Part shown: positions 17,394 to 28,000 of the stretch, one piece after another
Numbering within the stretch: position 1 is the first letter of the stretch
Layout of the letters: each line of letters begins with the position of its first letter
DNA from: an uncultured Actinomycetes bacterium
GTDB taxonomy: Bacteria; Actinomycetota; Acidimicrobiia; Acidimicrobiales; Acidimicrobilacustridaceae
NCBI GenBank assembly: GCA_937927725.1
Contig: CALBSE010000023.1
Location: 60,591 to 124,590, forward strand
Direction of reading: 5' to 3'
Length of the DNA: 64,000 bases
Program-made: the position numbers and the translations under genes
The notes under the pieces: generated by a model
Told to the model about the DNA's origin: nothing
The model's input: the letters and a program-made list of their open reading frames with translations, nothing else
Databases searched by the model: none

Positions 17394-20300
17394 CTAACGG
17401 ACGATTGATCCGATCGAATTGAGGCCCCAGCCAGATGGGTATCGACGCCAATTTCCATAGTTCCAGTTGCGGGTTCCCCCGTTGTTCGTGAAGTTAACGG
17501 TGGAGAGATTCCCAGTCAGGCCCGAATTCGCAATGGTGGTATCCGTGAGGTTCGTATTATTGAAATACCACGAACCTCCTACATTTTGGCTCTGGGTACC
17601 ACCGTCGAGATCCGTACGAATGAAGAGCGCTCCCGTGCAGTTTGCACCGGAAAGGTTTTGGCCTTGGTTGTACGAACGGTATGACATGTTCGCATAGGAC
17701 AAGTTGCTTCCATAGAGGTTGGTGCTGTTCATGTTTGTCGAGTAGTGGCCAAAGAAGACGTTTGAGAGCGTTGCGTTGTAAAAGGTCACGCTCGACAAAT
17801 TCGTATTCACGAACGATGCTCCCGGCATAGACCAATTTGAAAGGTCCTCGCCGTTGAGATCTGCACCCCAAAGAGAAATCTTTGAGCCCAGCAAGTAGCC
17901 GCGTCGTATTCCGTAGCTCCCATTCAGCGACGGACTACCAGTAATTCCGTTTGAAGTGACGTACTCCAGATTCGCATTGGTCAGATTGGTTCCCTGAAGG
18001 TTGGCATTGCCAAAGTTCACACCCGAAAGATTCGCTCCCGAAAGATTCGCGTTCGACAGGTTGACGCCTGGGCCCACGAGGTATCCGTTCGCCACTTTCC
18101 AACCGGGCGAGAGGTTCGGTTGACCAACAATCCCGCCGCTCACCAGACCAGTTGCTACTTCCTGCTTCCAGGTTTGGCAGATTGCCTGATTGATTTTGTG
18201 CACGCGATCTGAACTCGTTTGAGCTTGAATACCAACGAGCCACTGTCCAGTTGGGCAGATGTACGACTGGTTTCCGTACCTGCCACGTTGGTAGTCGGTG
18301 AGGTTCACGTCATTCTGAAGGACCTGCTCAGGTGCATTGGCATTGGTTCCCGTCGGGAAATTGGCACAAATGGGCCCAACGTTTTTCACGCCATCGCTAT
18401 CGCTGTATGCCTGAAGACCAATGGCCAACTGAGCGCTCGGGCAACCCATCCACCATTGCCCGTTTCCGTACATATCCTTTACTTGTAGCGTCTGAACTCC
18501 GGTGTAACTCGGGTTCCCCTCATCAGTCACGGGATAGCAGTTGAAGCCAAGCGCTTCGATGCCTGCGCCGTTGCTCCTCCCCGCGGTAAACGCACCGAGC
18601 ACGTAGCCAGCCGGACAGGTTGTATCCAGCGGAGCCGAAACGGTGTACCGCGTACCAGTTGCCGATCCCCAATTCAGGTCGGCCCGTGAGTAATCGCCTT
18701 GACTCGTCATGCCCAAAGAGGTGTTCGTCAGGTTGGTATTAGTAAACGTCGAATTCGCCAGACGAGCGCCCCTCAGGTTGGCATTTGTCAGATTCGTGCC
18801 GGTCAAATTGGTGCCGGAGAAGTACCCCAGCTTGAGATTCTTGGCCGAGAAATCCCAATAGGACAGGTCTTGCGCGTAAAAATTCATCATCGGTCCCGCC
18901 AAAATGTTGCTTGGCCCGTTGCTGCGTCCGGACGGCCGGGAAACGATGCTGTAGTCACTCGCCAGTTGCAGGCCCGTTGTACTCGACAGGTTGAGAATCA
19001 ACGCACCATTGAGCCACGTGCCGTTGAGGTTCGTGTTCGTCATGTCGGCACCTTCACCGACATAGATTTGTGTGAAATCGGCCGTCGAGAAATCGGAACC
19101 AGCCATGTTCGCGCCAGGAATACTCGCATCTTTGAGCGTCGGATTCGTCAACTGAGTGAAGTCCTGCGAACTCAGATCCACGTTTGGACCAAGCAGCCAA
19201 TAGTTGTTGCTGGTGCCGTCGTTGGCGAAGAAGTCGGCCTTCGTTCCTACGCTCCGACAGACCCAATTGGCGGGGAGCGCCGTAGGACAGGCCTTGAGGA
19301 ACCCCGATGAAACGTTCTGGAGCTGAATACCGCTCATGTTCCAGTTGGAAAGATCAGCGCCGTAGAGGCTTGCACCGGGTCCAGCGAGGAACGATCGAGT
19401 GTTGCTTGCTCCTCCGTCGAAGATCTGCCAGTTCGTAGGCAACTGTGCAGAGACATTCCAAGAAGTGCAGGTGCCGGAACCCGTACCCGACCACGTCGCC
19501 GACGAGGACGAGAAATTGTAATTGGCAGTACAGAAGTTGACTCCAACGGTATTGAGCTGCTTTACCGTTGTCGGCAATTTGATTTGTGCAATTCCGGCGT
19601 AACTCATGTCCACTGACGAAACCGTCGCCGAGGAGAGGTCGGCATTCTTCAGTTGGGCGCCTTGAAAGTTGGCTCCTGACAAATCGGCGCTGGCGAAGTT
19701 CGCGTCAGGAAGAATCGACCCAAAGAAGGTCGCGTTTTGCAGGTCAACATTCGAGAAATTTGGTGAGGAGAATGTCACTCCATCAAGGTTTGCATTCTGC
19801 AGGTTCGCACCCGAACCCACGAGGTAGCCGCCCGATGGGGTCGTCCACCATCCCGAAGGAAGCGAAGGTGTCCCGGTAATCGAACCTGACTTGAGGCCCG
19901 AGAGATTTCCGGACCCAACGGTTGACAGACTAAGACCATTGATTGATGCGCCAAAGAGGTTCGCGTTCGCGAACGAGGTGGAACTCGAAACGGTTGTCGA
20001 TGATCCCAGTGTCGCCGAGGAAAGATCGGCACCGGAGAGGCTGGTACCCGACAGGTTTGCGCTTGAAAGATTTGCTCCACTGAAGTTCGCCGATTGAAGC
20101 GACGCATTCGAAAGATTCGTACTGGTGAGAGTGGTCGAAGATGAGACCGTGGCGCCGTTCAAGTTGGCGCCACTCAGATTCGAACTCGAGAGATTCAGAT
20201 TCTCAAGGTTCTGGTTCTGAAGGATCGCTCCTCGAAGGTCGAGGCTCTGCCCAAGGATGAAGCCATTCTGCAATCTGTACCCAGAGGACAGCGTCGGTGA

Positions 20301-23300
20301 TCCCGTGACTCCCCCAGATGCCAGGCCCGTCAGAGTCGCACCAGTCAGAGTTGTTCCATTCACGACCGCACTTGTGATGGACGCATTCGTGAGATTCGCA
20401 TTCGACATATTCGAATTTGAAAGGTTGGCCCCGACGAGGATTACCTGGGAAAAGTTCACGCCGCTGAAATTCCGGCCGGTCATCGTCGCACCCGACAGAT
20501 TTGAACCCGGCCCGACGAGGAATCCACCCTCGATCAATGTCCAGTTGGCAGGGAGCGTCGGGTTAGAACCGGAAACGGTGATCCCCGATGAGGTGACTCC
20601 GTTGAGCGTCGAGTCCGTCAGGTTTGTTGACGTCATCGTTGCGCCGGTGAAATTGGCTCCGGCCTGTTGAAGAGTGACAGTCGCACCCGATGACTGCGCT
20701 GCGGCCACCGTCGCGTACTGAGCTCGCGTGACGGTCCAACTTGTCGTTGTGTTTCCAGCTGTCACTGTCATCTTCTCTGAGCCAACCAAGATGATGAACG
20801 TGCCGCGACTGGGGAAGCCACTCGATGAGTTCACCGTGATGGTGCCCTGAGAGGAGTTGATCGCTCCCGTCAACGTCGTCGTCACCGATATCGGGCCAAG
20901 ATTCGCGCTGGTGAAGTTCGCACTGGTGAGGTTCGCGTTGGTGAAGTTCACACCTTGCACCTGAGCATTGTTGAATTTCGTACTCTGCAGATCGAAACCA
21001 GTGAGATCAGTGCCGGAAATGTTTGCGTCGGTGAGGTTGGCGCCCTTGCCGATGAGATACCCGTTAGAAACAGTCCATCCCGAGGGCAACTTCGGGAAGC
21101 CGGTCACTGATCCGGACTTCACGCCGGTCAGGATTGTCATTGAGAGATCGGTGCCCTTCAAGGTCGCACCTTGAAGACTGACGTTGGTGAAATCCGTCTT
21201 ACTGAAACCGACCTGAGGGAAGTTTGCATTCGTGAGGTCCACCCCGGGGCCCACGATGTAGCCGCCCTTGACCGAATAGCCAGTCGGAAGTGTCGGCGTT
21301 GATGTCAGAGATCCGCTAACGACGCCAGTGAGAGTATTGGCCGACAGATTGGCACCCCCCAGCGAAGCTCCCTTCAAGATTGTTCCGTTGAGACTCAACG
21401 TGGACAGATTTTGATTTGTGAGGTTCGCGTTGGTGAGGTCCGCCCCTGGACCAACGAGGTAGCCACCAATCATGCGGAATGCAGATGGAAGCGTCGGGGT
21501 ACCCGTTAAGGAACCCGACTTCACACCAGTCAGCGTCGCACTCGACAAGTTGTATGTTCCGAGATTCGCGCTCGTCAACGTTGCATTCGTCAGATCAGCA
21601 GTTGAGCCGAGAATGTATCCGCCGACAAGGCCCCATCCCGAGGGGAATGTGGGCGCAGAGGTTGAGACCAAAGATCCTGATGCAACGTTGGTCAATGTTG
21701 CGCTCGAGAAGTTCGTCGAAGTAAGCGTCGCTCCCAGAAGCGCCACGCTCGAGAGGTTTGCCCCCGTCAGGTTGGCTGATGTGAGATTCGCATCCTTCAG
21801 CCACGCACTGCTCAGGTTTGCGTTTGAAAGATTGGCGCTGGTGAGGACACCGCTCGTCAAGACCGCACCCGAGAAGTTGGCATTCGTCAATGTCGCGTTT
21901 GCGAAGTTCGTTGTATTGAGTGCCCTGTTGGAGAGGTTGATACCCGCCAACGACGCTCCCGAAAGATTCGCGCCCGGGCCAATCAAGTAACCGTTGGTGA
22001 GCGTCCACGATGCGGGCAGCGTCGGCGCACTCGTGGATGTGACTGATCCAGAAATGACTCCGTTGAGATTGGCGTTCGTGAAGTTGGTTCCCGTGAGGTT
22101 GGTCCCGCTCAGATCGAATCCCAGGAGAGACGCGTTTGAGAAGTTCACGTTCGTAAGGTTCGAGTTCGACATGTTGACGCCAGAGAGTCCAGTGACTCCC
22201 GAAAACGAAACTCCCGTGAGGTTCAGACCCGAAAGATTTGCCGAAGGGCCAACCAAATACCCTTGACTCAGAAACCAACCACTTGGCAGCACTGGTGTTC
22301 CGCTGACACTGCCGGAACGGATGCCAGTGATGTTTGACGTCGACAAACTCAGAGAGCCAAAGGAAGCACTCGACACGGACGCACCGGCGAAGTTGGCGCC
22401 GTTCACCGTGGATGTTCCCACCGTTGCGGTCAATACAACGCTGGCGAAGTTCACGCCGGTGAAGGTGCCGGAACGTAACGTCGCTCCAGCGAGGACGGTA
22501 CCAGACAAGCTCGTTCCCGAATTCATTTTCGCGCCGGTGAGGTTTGCGTTCGTCAGCTTCGCATTGCTCAAATTTGCATCGCTCAAATTCGCGTAGGCCA
22601 AATTTGCACCGGCGAGATTCACATCTCGCAGATCGGCGCTTGACAAGTTGATGCCAGTCGTTCGAACAACAGGGGCCCCAATACTGTGAGCGGCCGCAGT
22701 TGTTCCCGCGCTACCTCTTGAAACGGTCCATGTCGTCGACCCGGCTCCTGCCGAGACGGTCATGATCTCGTTGTCGATCTGGATCGAGAACGTTCCCGAC
22801 TGTGGGAACGCCGATGCCGAAGCGATTCGCACGCTTGTCGCACTCGTGCTGAGAGCGGCCGCCGCGACGGTGGTTCTCGGTGGTGACACCGAAAGGTTTG
22901 TGAGATTGGCCCCTTGACCGACCAGATAACCGCCAACAAGTGACCAGCCACTCGGCAACGTCGGCGCTGAAGATGACTGCAACGAACCACTCAAGACGTT
23001 GGTGAGCACGGCCCCAGTGAAATTCGTTCCTGAGATGTTGGCGCCGGTCAACGTTGCGTTGTTGAGATTCGCATTTGAAAGATTGAGGTTCGAAAGATTG
23101 ATGTTCTTTAAGTTGGCGCTTGGGCCGACGAGGACTCCCCCCACAATTTTCCATGAAGAACTGGGAAATGTGGTCTGGCCGTTTGCAGTGAGCGATGTGC
23201 CCGTGATTCCCGTCGCAGTCGCACCGGTGAGATTTGCCGATGAAAGGTTGACACCCGAAAGGTTTGTATTGGTCAGGTTGGCATTTGAAAGGTTGACGTT

Positions 23301-25004
23301 TGTCAGATTGACGTTGGTCAGAAGCGCGTTCGTGAGGTTTGCCCCTGACAGGTTGAGACCTGTGAGATCAGTTCCTGTCAACTTCATTCCGGAGAGATTG
23401 GCGTTTTGGCCGAAGAACCACCCCGATTGCTGTGTCCACCCTGATGGGAGTGTCGCCGCCGTGCCGATCAATCCGCCCGTGACGAGACCAGATGGCGAAG
23501 TCGACGAGAAGTTGGCGTTGCTGACGTTCGCATAGCGGAGCGTTGTGCCGCTAAAGGTGGCTCCGGTGAAGTTGGCGTTCGAAACATTGACTCCCGATAG
23601 ATCCACTCCGGTCAAGTCAGCATTCGAAAGATTCGCACCCGGGCCAACGAGATAGCCGTTATTCAACGACCAGCCAACGGGCAGTCGCGTCGTGCTCGAC
23701 GAGGTCACGTTTGAGGCGATGACCCCAGTCAGAGTCGCTCCGGAAAGATTTGCACCCGAAATATTGGTCCAGCTCAGATCACGATTGGAAAGATCAGCCG
23801 ATCCGAAATTGACGTTCTGCACATCCGCACCGGGACCAACAAAGGTGCCGTTCATCGACGCCGCCAAATTCGTCACGCAACTTGGCGTCGTGCTCGGCGC
23901 GTAACTCGTGGTCGTTTGGACGTAGGACGATTGACCAAGATTCGCATTCCACTGCCACAGACCTAGAAGGCCAGTACCCCCAGAGTTGTAAGCGATCTCG
24001 GTGGTCCACATTCCCTGACCAATTGTTTGCGAACTAGAAACGCGCTCAAGTCGCTGATAGGACTGATTTGCTTGGAACCAGAACGACACCGAGTACGCCG
24101 ACGAATTCGTGAACGTGTAAGGGTTGACTGACGACACCTTTGAGTTGGAAAACAAATACGAGCCCGAGCGCGCTGGACCAATCGTCGTTGAAGGTTGTGC
24201 TGATCCACCCGCGTAACTGGCCACAGCACCGTTTCCGACGCTTCCTCCTGCTGCATTCGTCGTTCCATTATTCAACGGCAGGTAAAAGATCGGATTCATG
24301 GAATTCACGAGATTCGATAGACCCGTCGACGACGCACGAACGTTGTAAAGCGATCTGATCTGCGTTTGTGTCAGCTGATTTGGGAACACCGCTGCTTGTG
24401 CAATGCGCGCTGAGTTCTGAGTCGTTCCGCTGTTTGCATCCACTGGGCCGCCAAAGTGGAAATACGAAGGGAATCCGTTCCCAGACGTCGTCGCGTTAGA
24501 AGCCGCTAGCTCTCCATCGACATAGAGCCGCTGCCCAGCAGGCCCCACAGAAGCAACCACGTGATGCCAAGTTCCGACGGTATTGGCCGATGCCCCGTCA
24601 GGACATGTCGAGTTCGACCACGTAACACCGTTTATCTGCGCGCCAGTCAGATTCGCGCCGGTCAGGTTGGCACCAGTGAGATTGGCATTCGTGAGATTCG
24701 CGTTCGAAAGATTCGCGTTCGTGAAGTTCACGGAAGACAAATCCTGCCCAGAAAGATTGGAACCCGAAAGGTTTTGGCCCGAACAGTTCAAACCGCATCC
24801 TGGAGCTGCACCCACAAGAAATGTGCGTGTGGTCCGGAGCGACAGCGCAGACGCGGCACCGCCCGCCAGAACGACTGTGGCGAGTGGAAGCAAGACCGCT
24901 GCCAAGATCGCACTAACCCCTGCACGCCTCACGAGCGTTGAGGAGGTCGAGGTTGGAGTTGCGCGAACCTGCAGACCTGAATCAAGAGAACGTTTAAAAC
25001 GCAT
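17394..25004 (-). CDS. Giant secreted pentapeptide-repeat protein with LamG-like and beta-domain inserts
   Basis: A 2,536-residue secreted protein with a signal or anchor segment at about 25-55 (AGVSAILAAVLLPLATVVLAGG). A first pentapeptide run (ANLTN/ANLTG type) spans about 70-125. LamG-like sequence covers about 145-356, with its parts in inverted order (see finding). The bulk, about 390-1,790, is pentapeptide solenoid split into roughly 17 cassettes. Each cassette opens with LPSGWxLxxGYLVGPGANL, and more divergent cassettes continue toward the C-terminus. Two similar beta domains of about 65 residues interrupt it at about 715-782 and 1,377-1,446. A three-fold Cys-containing block lies at about 2,130-2,280. 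The ATG at 25004 is chosen because GGAGG lies ten bases upstream and it overlaps the stop of the upstream giant gene as TGATG. Its role is probably a surface fibre or adhesin; no enzymatic motif is seen. Confidence 0.85.
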   Translation of the reverse strand: MRFKRSLDSGLQVRATPTSTSSTLVRRAGVSAILAAVLLPLATVVLAGGAASALSLRTTRTFLVGAAPGCGLNCSGQNLSGSNLSGQDLSSVNFTNANLSNANLTNANLTGANLTGANLTGAQINGVTWSNSTCPDGASANTVGTWHHVVASVGPAGQRLYVDGELAASNATTSGNGFPSYFHFGGPVDANSGTTQNSARIAQAAVFPNQLTQTQIRSLYNVRASSTGLSNLVNSMNPIFYLPLNNGTTNAAGGSVGNGAVASYAGGSAQPSTTIGPARSGSYLFSNSKVSSVNPYTFTNSSAYSVSFWFQANQSYQRLERVSSSQTIGQGMWTTEIAYNSGGTGLLGLWQWNANLGQSSYVQTTTSYAPSTTPSCVTNLAASMNGTFVGPGADVQNVNFGSADLSNRDLSWTNISGANLSGATLTGVIASNVTSSSTTRLPVGWSLNNGYLVGPGANLSNADLTGVDLSGVNVSNANFTGATFSGTTLRYANVSNANFSSTSPSGLVTGGLIGTAATLPSGWTQQSGWFFGQNANLSGMKLTGTDLTGLNLSGANLTNALLTNVNLTNVNLSNANLTNTNLSGVNLSSANLTGATATGITGTSLTANGQTTFPSSSWKIVGGVLVGPSANLKNINLSNLNLSNANLNNATLTGANISGTNFTGAVLTNVLSGSLQSSSAPTLPSGWSLVGGYLVGQGANLTNLSVSPPRTTVAAAALSTSATSVRIASASAFPQSGTFSIQIDNEIMTVSAGAGSTTWTVSRGSAGTTAAAHSIGAPVVRTTGINLSSADLRDVNLAGANLAYANLSDANLSNAKLTNANLTGAKMNSGTSLSGTVLAGATLRSGTFTGVNFASVVLTATVGTSTVNGANFAGASVSSASFGSLSLSTSNITGIRSGSVSGTPVLPSGWFLSQGYLVGPSANLSGLNLTGVSFSGVTGLSGVNMSNSNLTNVNFSNASLLGFDLSGTNLTGTNFTNANLNGVISGSVTSTSAPTLPASWTLTNGYLIGPGANLSGASLAGINLSNRALNTTNFANATLTNANFSGAVLTSGVLTSANLSNANLSSAWLKDANLTSANLTGANLSSVALLGATLTSTNFSSATLTNVASGSLVSTSAPTFPSGWGLVGGYILGSTADLTNATLTSANLGTYNLSSATLTGVKSGSLTGTPTLPSAFRMIGGYLVGPGADLTNANLTNQNLSTLSLNGTILKGASLGGANLSANTLTGVVSGSLTSTPTLPTGYSVKGGYIVGPGVDLTNANFPQVGFSKTDFTNVSLQGATLKGTDLSMTILTGVKSGSVTGFPKLPSGWTVSNGYLIGKGANLTDANISGTDLTGFDLQSTKFNNAQVQGVNFTNANLTSANFTSANLGPISVTTTLTGAINSSQGTITVNSSSGFPSRGTFIILVGSEKMTVTAGNTTTSWTVTRAQYATVAAAQSSGATVTLQQAGANFTGATMTSTNLTDSTLNGVTSSGITVSGSNPTLPANWTLIEGGFLVGPGSNLSGATMTGRNFSGVNFSQVILVGANLSNSNMSNANLTNASITSAVVNGTTLTGATLTGLASGGVTGSPTLSSGYRLQNGFILGQSLDLRGAILQNQNLENLNLSSSNLSGANLNGATVSSSTTLTSTNLSNASLQSANFSGANLSSANLSGTSLSGADLSSATLGSSTTVSSSTSFANANLFGASINGLSLSTVGSGNLSGLKSGSITGTPSLPSGWWTTPSGGYLVGSGANLQNANLDGVTFSSPNFSNVDLQNATFFGSILPDANFASADLSGANFQGAQLKNADLSSATVSSVDMSYAGIAQIKLPTTVKQLNTVGVNFCTANYNFSSSSATWSGTGSGTCTSWNVSAQLPTNWQIFDGGASNTRSFLAGPGASLYGADLSNWNMSGIQLQNVSSGFLKACPTALPANWVCRSVGTKADFFANDGTSNNYWLLGPNVDLSSQDFTQLTNPTLKDASIPGANMAGSDFSTADFTQIYVGEGADMTNTNLNGTWLNGALILNLSSTTGLQLASDYSIVSRPSGRSNGPSNILAGPMMNFYAQDLSYWDFSAKNLKLGYFSGTNLTGTNLTNANLRGARLANSTFTNTNLTNTSLGMTSQGDYSRADLNWGSATGTRYTVSAPLDTTCPAGYVLGAFTAGRSNGAGIEALGFNCYPVTDEGNPSYTGVQTLQVKDMYGNGQWWMGCPSAQLAIGLQAYSDSDGVKNVGPICANFPTGTNANAPEQVLQNDVNLTDYQRGRYGNQSYICPTGQWLVGIQAQTSSDRVHKINQAICQTWKQEVATGLVSGGIVGQPNLSPGWKVANGYLVGPGVNLSNANLSGANLSGVNFGNANLQGTNLTNANLEYVTSNGITGSPSLNGSYGIRRGYLLGSKISLWGADLNGEDLSNWSMPGASFVNTNLSSVTFYNATLSNVFFGHYSTNMNSTNLYGSNLSYANMSYRSYNQGQNLSGANCTGALFIRTDLDGGTQSQNVGGSWYFNNTNLTDTTIANSGLTGNLSTVNFTNNGGTRNWNYGNWRRYPSGWGLNSIGSIVR
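18168..18617 (-). repeat. Three-fold Cys repeat block in the pentapeptide giant (VMO-I-like)
   Basis: Within the giant protein three consecutive segments of about 60 residues start with CPAGYVLGAF, CPSAQLAIGL and CPTGQWLVGI. Each ends with a Cys after an A/S-x-G/D-rich loop (LGFNC, GPICA, QAIC). The pattern resembles the three-fold, disulfide-linked vitelline-membrane-outer-layer type fold. It interrupts the pentapeptide solenoid near the C-terminus. The family match is by eye only. Confidence 0.45.
20667..20876 (-). repeat. Beta-domain insert, copy 2, in the pentapeptide giant
   Basis: About 70 residues (SSQGTITVNSSSGFPSRGTF, then a VGSEKMTV strand and TTSWTVTRAQYATVAAAQS) interrupt the pentapeptide solenoid. 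They match the copy at 22657-22859 in order of motifs: GFP/AFP-x-x-GTF, E-x-M-TV, T-x-WTV-x-R, then an Ala-rich AA-H/Q segment. Similar segments occur in phage and surface-protein beta structures, but I cannot name the family. Confidence 0.5.
22657..22859 (-). repeat. Beta-domain insert, copy 1, in the pentapeptide giant
   Basis: About 68 residues with strands SATSVRIASASAFPQSGTF, IDNEIMTV and STTWTVSRGSAGTTAAAHS. They replace pentapeptides between a GYLVGQGANL cassette and the next GINLSSADL run. This copy is homologous to the insert at 20667-20876, implying internal duplication or repeated acquisition of one module. Confidence 0.5.
23939..24572 (-). other. LamG/ConA-like sequence with its halves in inverted order
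   Basis: The segment begins with the usual C-terminal part of a LamG domain: TWHHVVASVG, RLYVDGELAASN, FHFGGP and AAVFPNQLTQTQIRSLY. Only then does the usual N-terminal part follow: PIFYLPLNNG, SVGNGAVASY and YSVSFWFQANQ, ending with LLGLWQWNANLG. The frame is open across the whole segment. It is either one circularly permuted domain or two incomplete domains in tandem. LamG domains usually bind glycans or act as adhesion modules. Confidence 0.55.
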
Positions 25005-28000
25005 CAGATCTTGAACCTCCATACGATTCCGTTAAAGGAAGATCGAACATTTCCGTTGGAATCCACCGAACCGCTGATGGACACAAGCGGACGACTGGAT
25101 CCCCACCCCGCGTTGACGCTGCATCTCCATGAGCGCGGGTTGTACCAGCGTCCCGTACAACTCACCGTGACGACCCAGATTGAACGCTCCACGGCAACGT
25201 TGAGTCCCACAGAGAACGCCACGTTGGGAGCACTGGTCGATAGCGAGACGTTGTAACTGCCGGAGAAGCAAGCCTTAAATCGTACGATGCCAAACGACGT
25301 CCACTCACTACAACTATTCGTCGAACCTGAGGACTGGACAGCAAATGACCAATTCGAATTCACGGTCACCGCGCCGAACGAATAGCTGAATCCGTAGAAG
25401 TCCTTGAACTGACCTGAAACAGACGCTGTAAATGCTCCGACCGACGTACACGATGACGTCGCACAGTTACTCAGGTTCAGCGTTCCCGAGATCGAGACGC
25501 CTGGAATATTGATGCCTGAGGAAAGTGCGAAGTTGAACACTGCTTCGCCATTGACAGCGCCCAATGTTCCGTTCAGATAGGAGTTGAATATTCCACCAAG
25601 CGAGAGCGAGTTGGTGACTCGCACATACTCGGTTCCTGGCTCAATAAAGACCGTAACTGTCGTCGTTCCAAGATTGAATCCCGAGATGTTCAGACCCGCC
25701 GTGATCGACATCGTTGTCTTCACGCCGCCGGACACCTTGGCAAATGTTCCCGTCAATGCAAAGCCTGAACCTGCGATCGTCAAGTTCGTGTTCGCCGTGA
25801 CCGACATGTTTGAACCCTGCGCCGCGGCAGTCACGGACAGAGTGAAGTTGATGGCGGCCAGTTTCACTCCACCTGAACCGGTGAAACTGAAGTTCCCTTG
25901 AGAATCGAACGACCCTGAGATTTGAACGAGCGAGTCAGACGAGGTGTTCGAAAGGCCGATGCTCGTTGACACCTTGGCGAACGTGACTCCGCCGACGTTG
26001 CCGACGTTGACCGAGCCAAAGACGCCGAAGCCACAAACAGTCATGCCCACATTCGTGGCCGCGAAATTGAAATCATTCGCTTGCGCCTGAACTGCCTGAC
26101 CGGAGGCGTTGGTAATGGTCGTCCCGGCCGACGGAGTTGCCCAGTAAAAGGCCCCAGAGATTGTTGCGGTGAAGAAACCTGAGTACAGCGTGGCCGCACA
26201 GAGATTGAATCCGGTGTTCGAGATCGTCAAGCCCGGCTGATTATTCGGGCAGGCGATGATGCCCATTGAGAATGATCCAACATTCACTTGACCTGTCGCT
26301 GACAACACGAACGCACCAGAAGATGTTGAAGCGAAGAGTGAGAATTGCCCATAGATACCAAGGACGCTTCCGACACTGATCCCAGCGGCCACGTTGATCG
26401 AAATTGAGTCGACCATGCCGTTTGAGAAGGTGAAGCTCACCTGATTGGCTGCGCTCGGCTGCATACCTACTGAAGCCGTTGAAAATGAAGATGTTCCGAT
26501 CGACCCAGTGCTCCCATCAAACGGAAGCAGGTTTCCGAGAACTGACATTGAGCCCGCTGCAGATAACGAGAAGTTCACACCGCTCTGTGTCTGCGAGTAC
26601 TCAACTCCCAAGGTCAGGTCCTGCAGGCCGAATCCATAAACCATGAATTTCGAAATCGATGCCGTCAGTGACATCGTTGTCGACGCTGCGACCTGATCTA
26701 CGGAGACTGAACCGGCCATCAAGACCGTTGTTCCAAGAATGGTGGCATTTCCCGAGAAACCACAGGAGAAGGAGACCGGTGTGTATGCCACGGTGATCTC
26801 TGCGCCTGAGAAATTGATGAAGTTCTCGATATTGAAGGAACCGATCTTGGTTACTCCATAGAAATCGATGTCCTGTGGATTGGTCGCGTTGATCGTGACC
26901 CGCATCGACTGTTCGATAGAGACTCCGAAGAATGAGCCCACAAAGTCATACTGAAAACCTGGCTGCACGACATAGGTGCCGACAGTGCAGCCATCCGGCG
27001 CGAGGAGCAGGTGCGCGTAGGTCGCGGTGATCAGTCCACCGCCGATACTGATCGCGAGCGGTCCTCCCGGTGTGCCGATCTGCACGTCTAGGCAAGGATT
27101 TGTCGCCGACAAATTCAGAACCGCAGAAATTGGCGTTCCCGAAACAATTCCCAAGTTCGAGGCAAGAGAACCGGTGATCACAAGGTCAGCAGCTAGGCCG
27201 AGTGACGGAAGAGGAATCGGAGTCGTCCCCAACACAATGCCGACCTGAATGGCGAATGACTGCAGGTTGACACCTGGCAATCCGAATGCGTCGCTCCAGA
27301 GATACCCCTGAGTTGCAGTCGCCGTGATCGAACCTGTGATCTCTTGCGTCGCGAGTTGATATCCCATTCCCAGGGTTATGTCGATGACGGCATTTCCGGC
27401 CGAACCGCTGATGGTGAGGGTTCCTGTGGCGGCCACTGACTGCTTGTACCCAAGCGTGCTCATCGAGAGCGAGACGCTGAACGAGGTGATGGAGAACGAA
27501 AAGTCCGCTGAACCGGTAGGCAGAGGAAGGTTCGTCTGGAAGACACCCGTGACGCTGTAGGACGAGGTGTTCGTGTAGGTGGCGTAAAGCGCAACGTTTT
27601 GGAGGGTGCCGCCCAAGTAGGTCGCCATCCAATCCGGCAACACAAATTCGCCGCCAAAGACCAGCGTGTTCGCGGGGACGGTGACGTTAAGACCATTGAG
27701 AGTGATTGAGGTCGACGCCGATGTGTAAACGAGGCTGGCCAACGCTGCACCAGTCGAACCGAGAGTTCCGACTGATGGGAAGTCGCTGGTCAAGGTGAAG
27801 TCGAAGCCACTGCCTGCAGTCCGGTAGGTCAACAGCACCGGCACTGACTGGCTGAACCCAGGGATGCTGAGATCAACCGTTCCGGAAATCGAAATGGTGT
27901 AGCCGCTTACCGTTCCGTTGCCGACGCCGCTAGTGGTACCGGTCGAGACGGTTTTGCCTCTGTTATATGACAGAGCGATCGTGGGCGATGAAACCGTGAG

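Noticed and set aside
20257..24800. Long plus-strand open frames rich in VRFAPVRLA-type repeats opposite the pentapeptide gene
   Set aside because: They are the antisense image of the pentapeptide codons; they have no ribosome-binding sites or family features, and the minus frame has a clear signal peptide and domains.
17394..24800. Regularly spaced short repeats that could suggest a CRISPR-like array
   Set aside because: Repeats are imperfect, lie in frame and encode the pentapeptide motif; there are no unique spacers of constant length and no cas genes.
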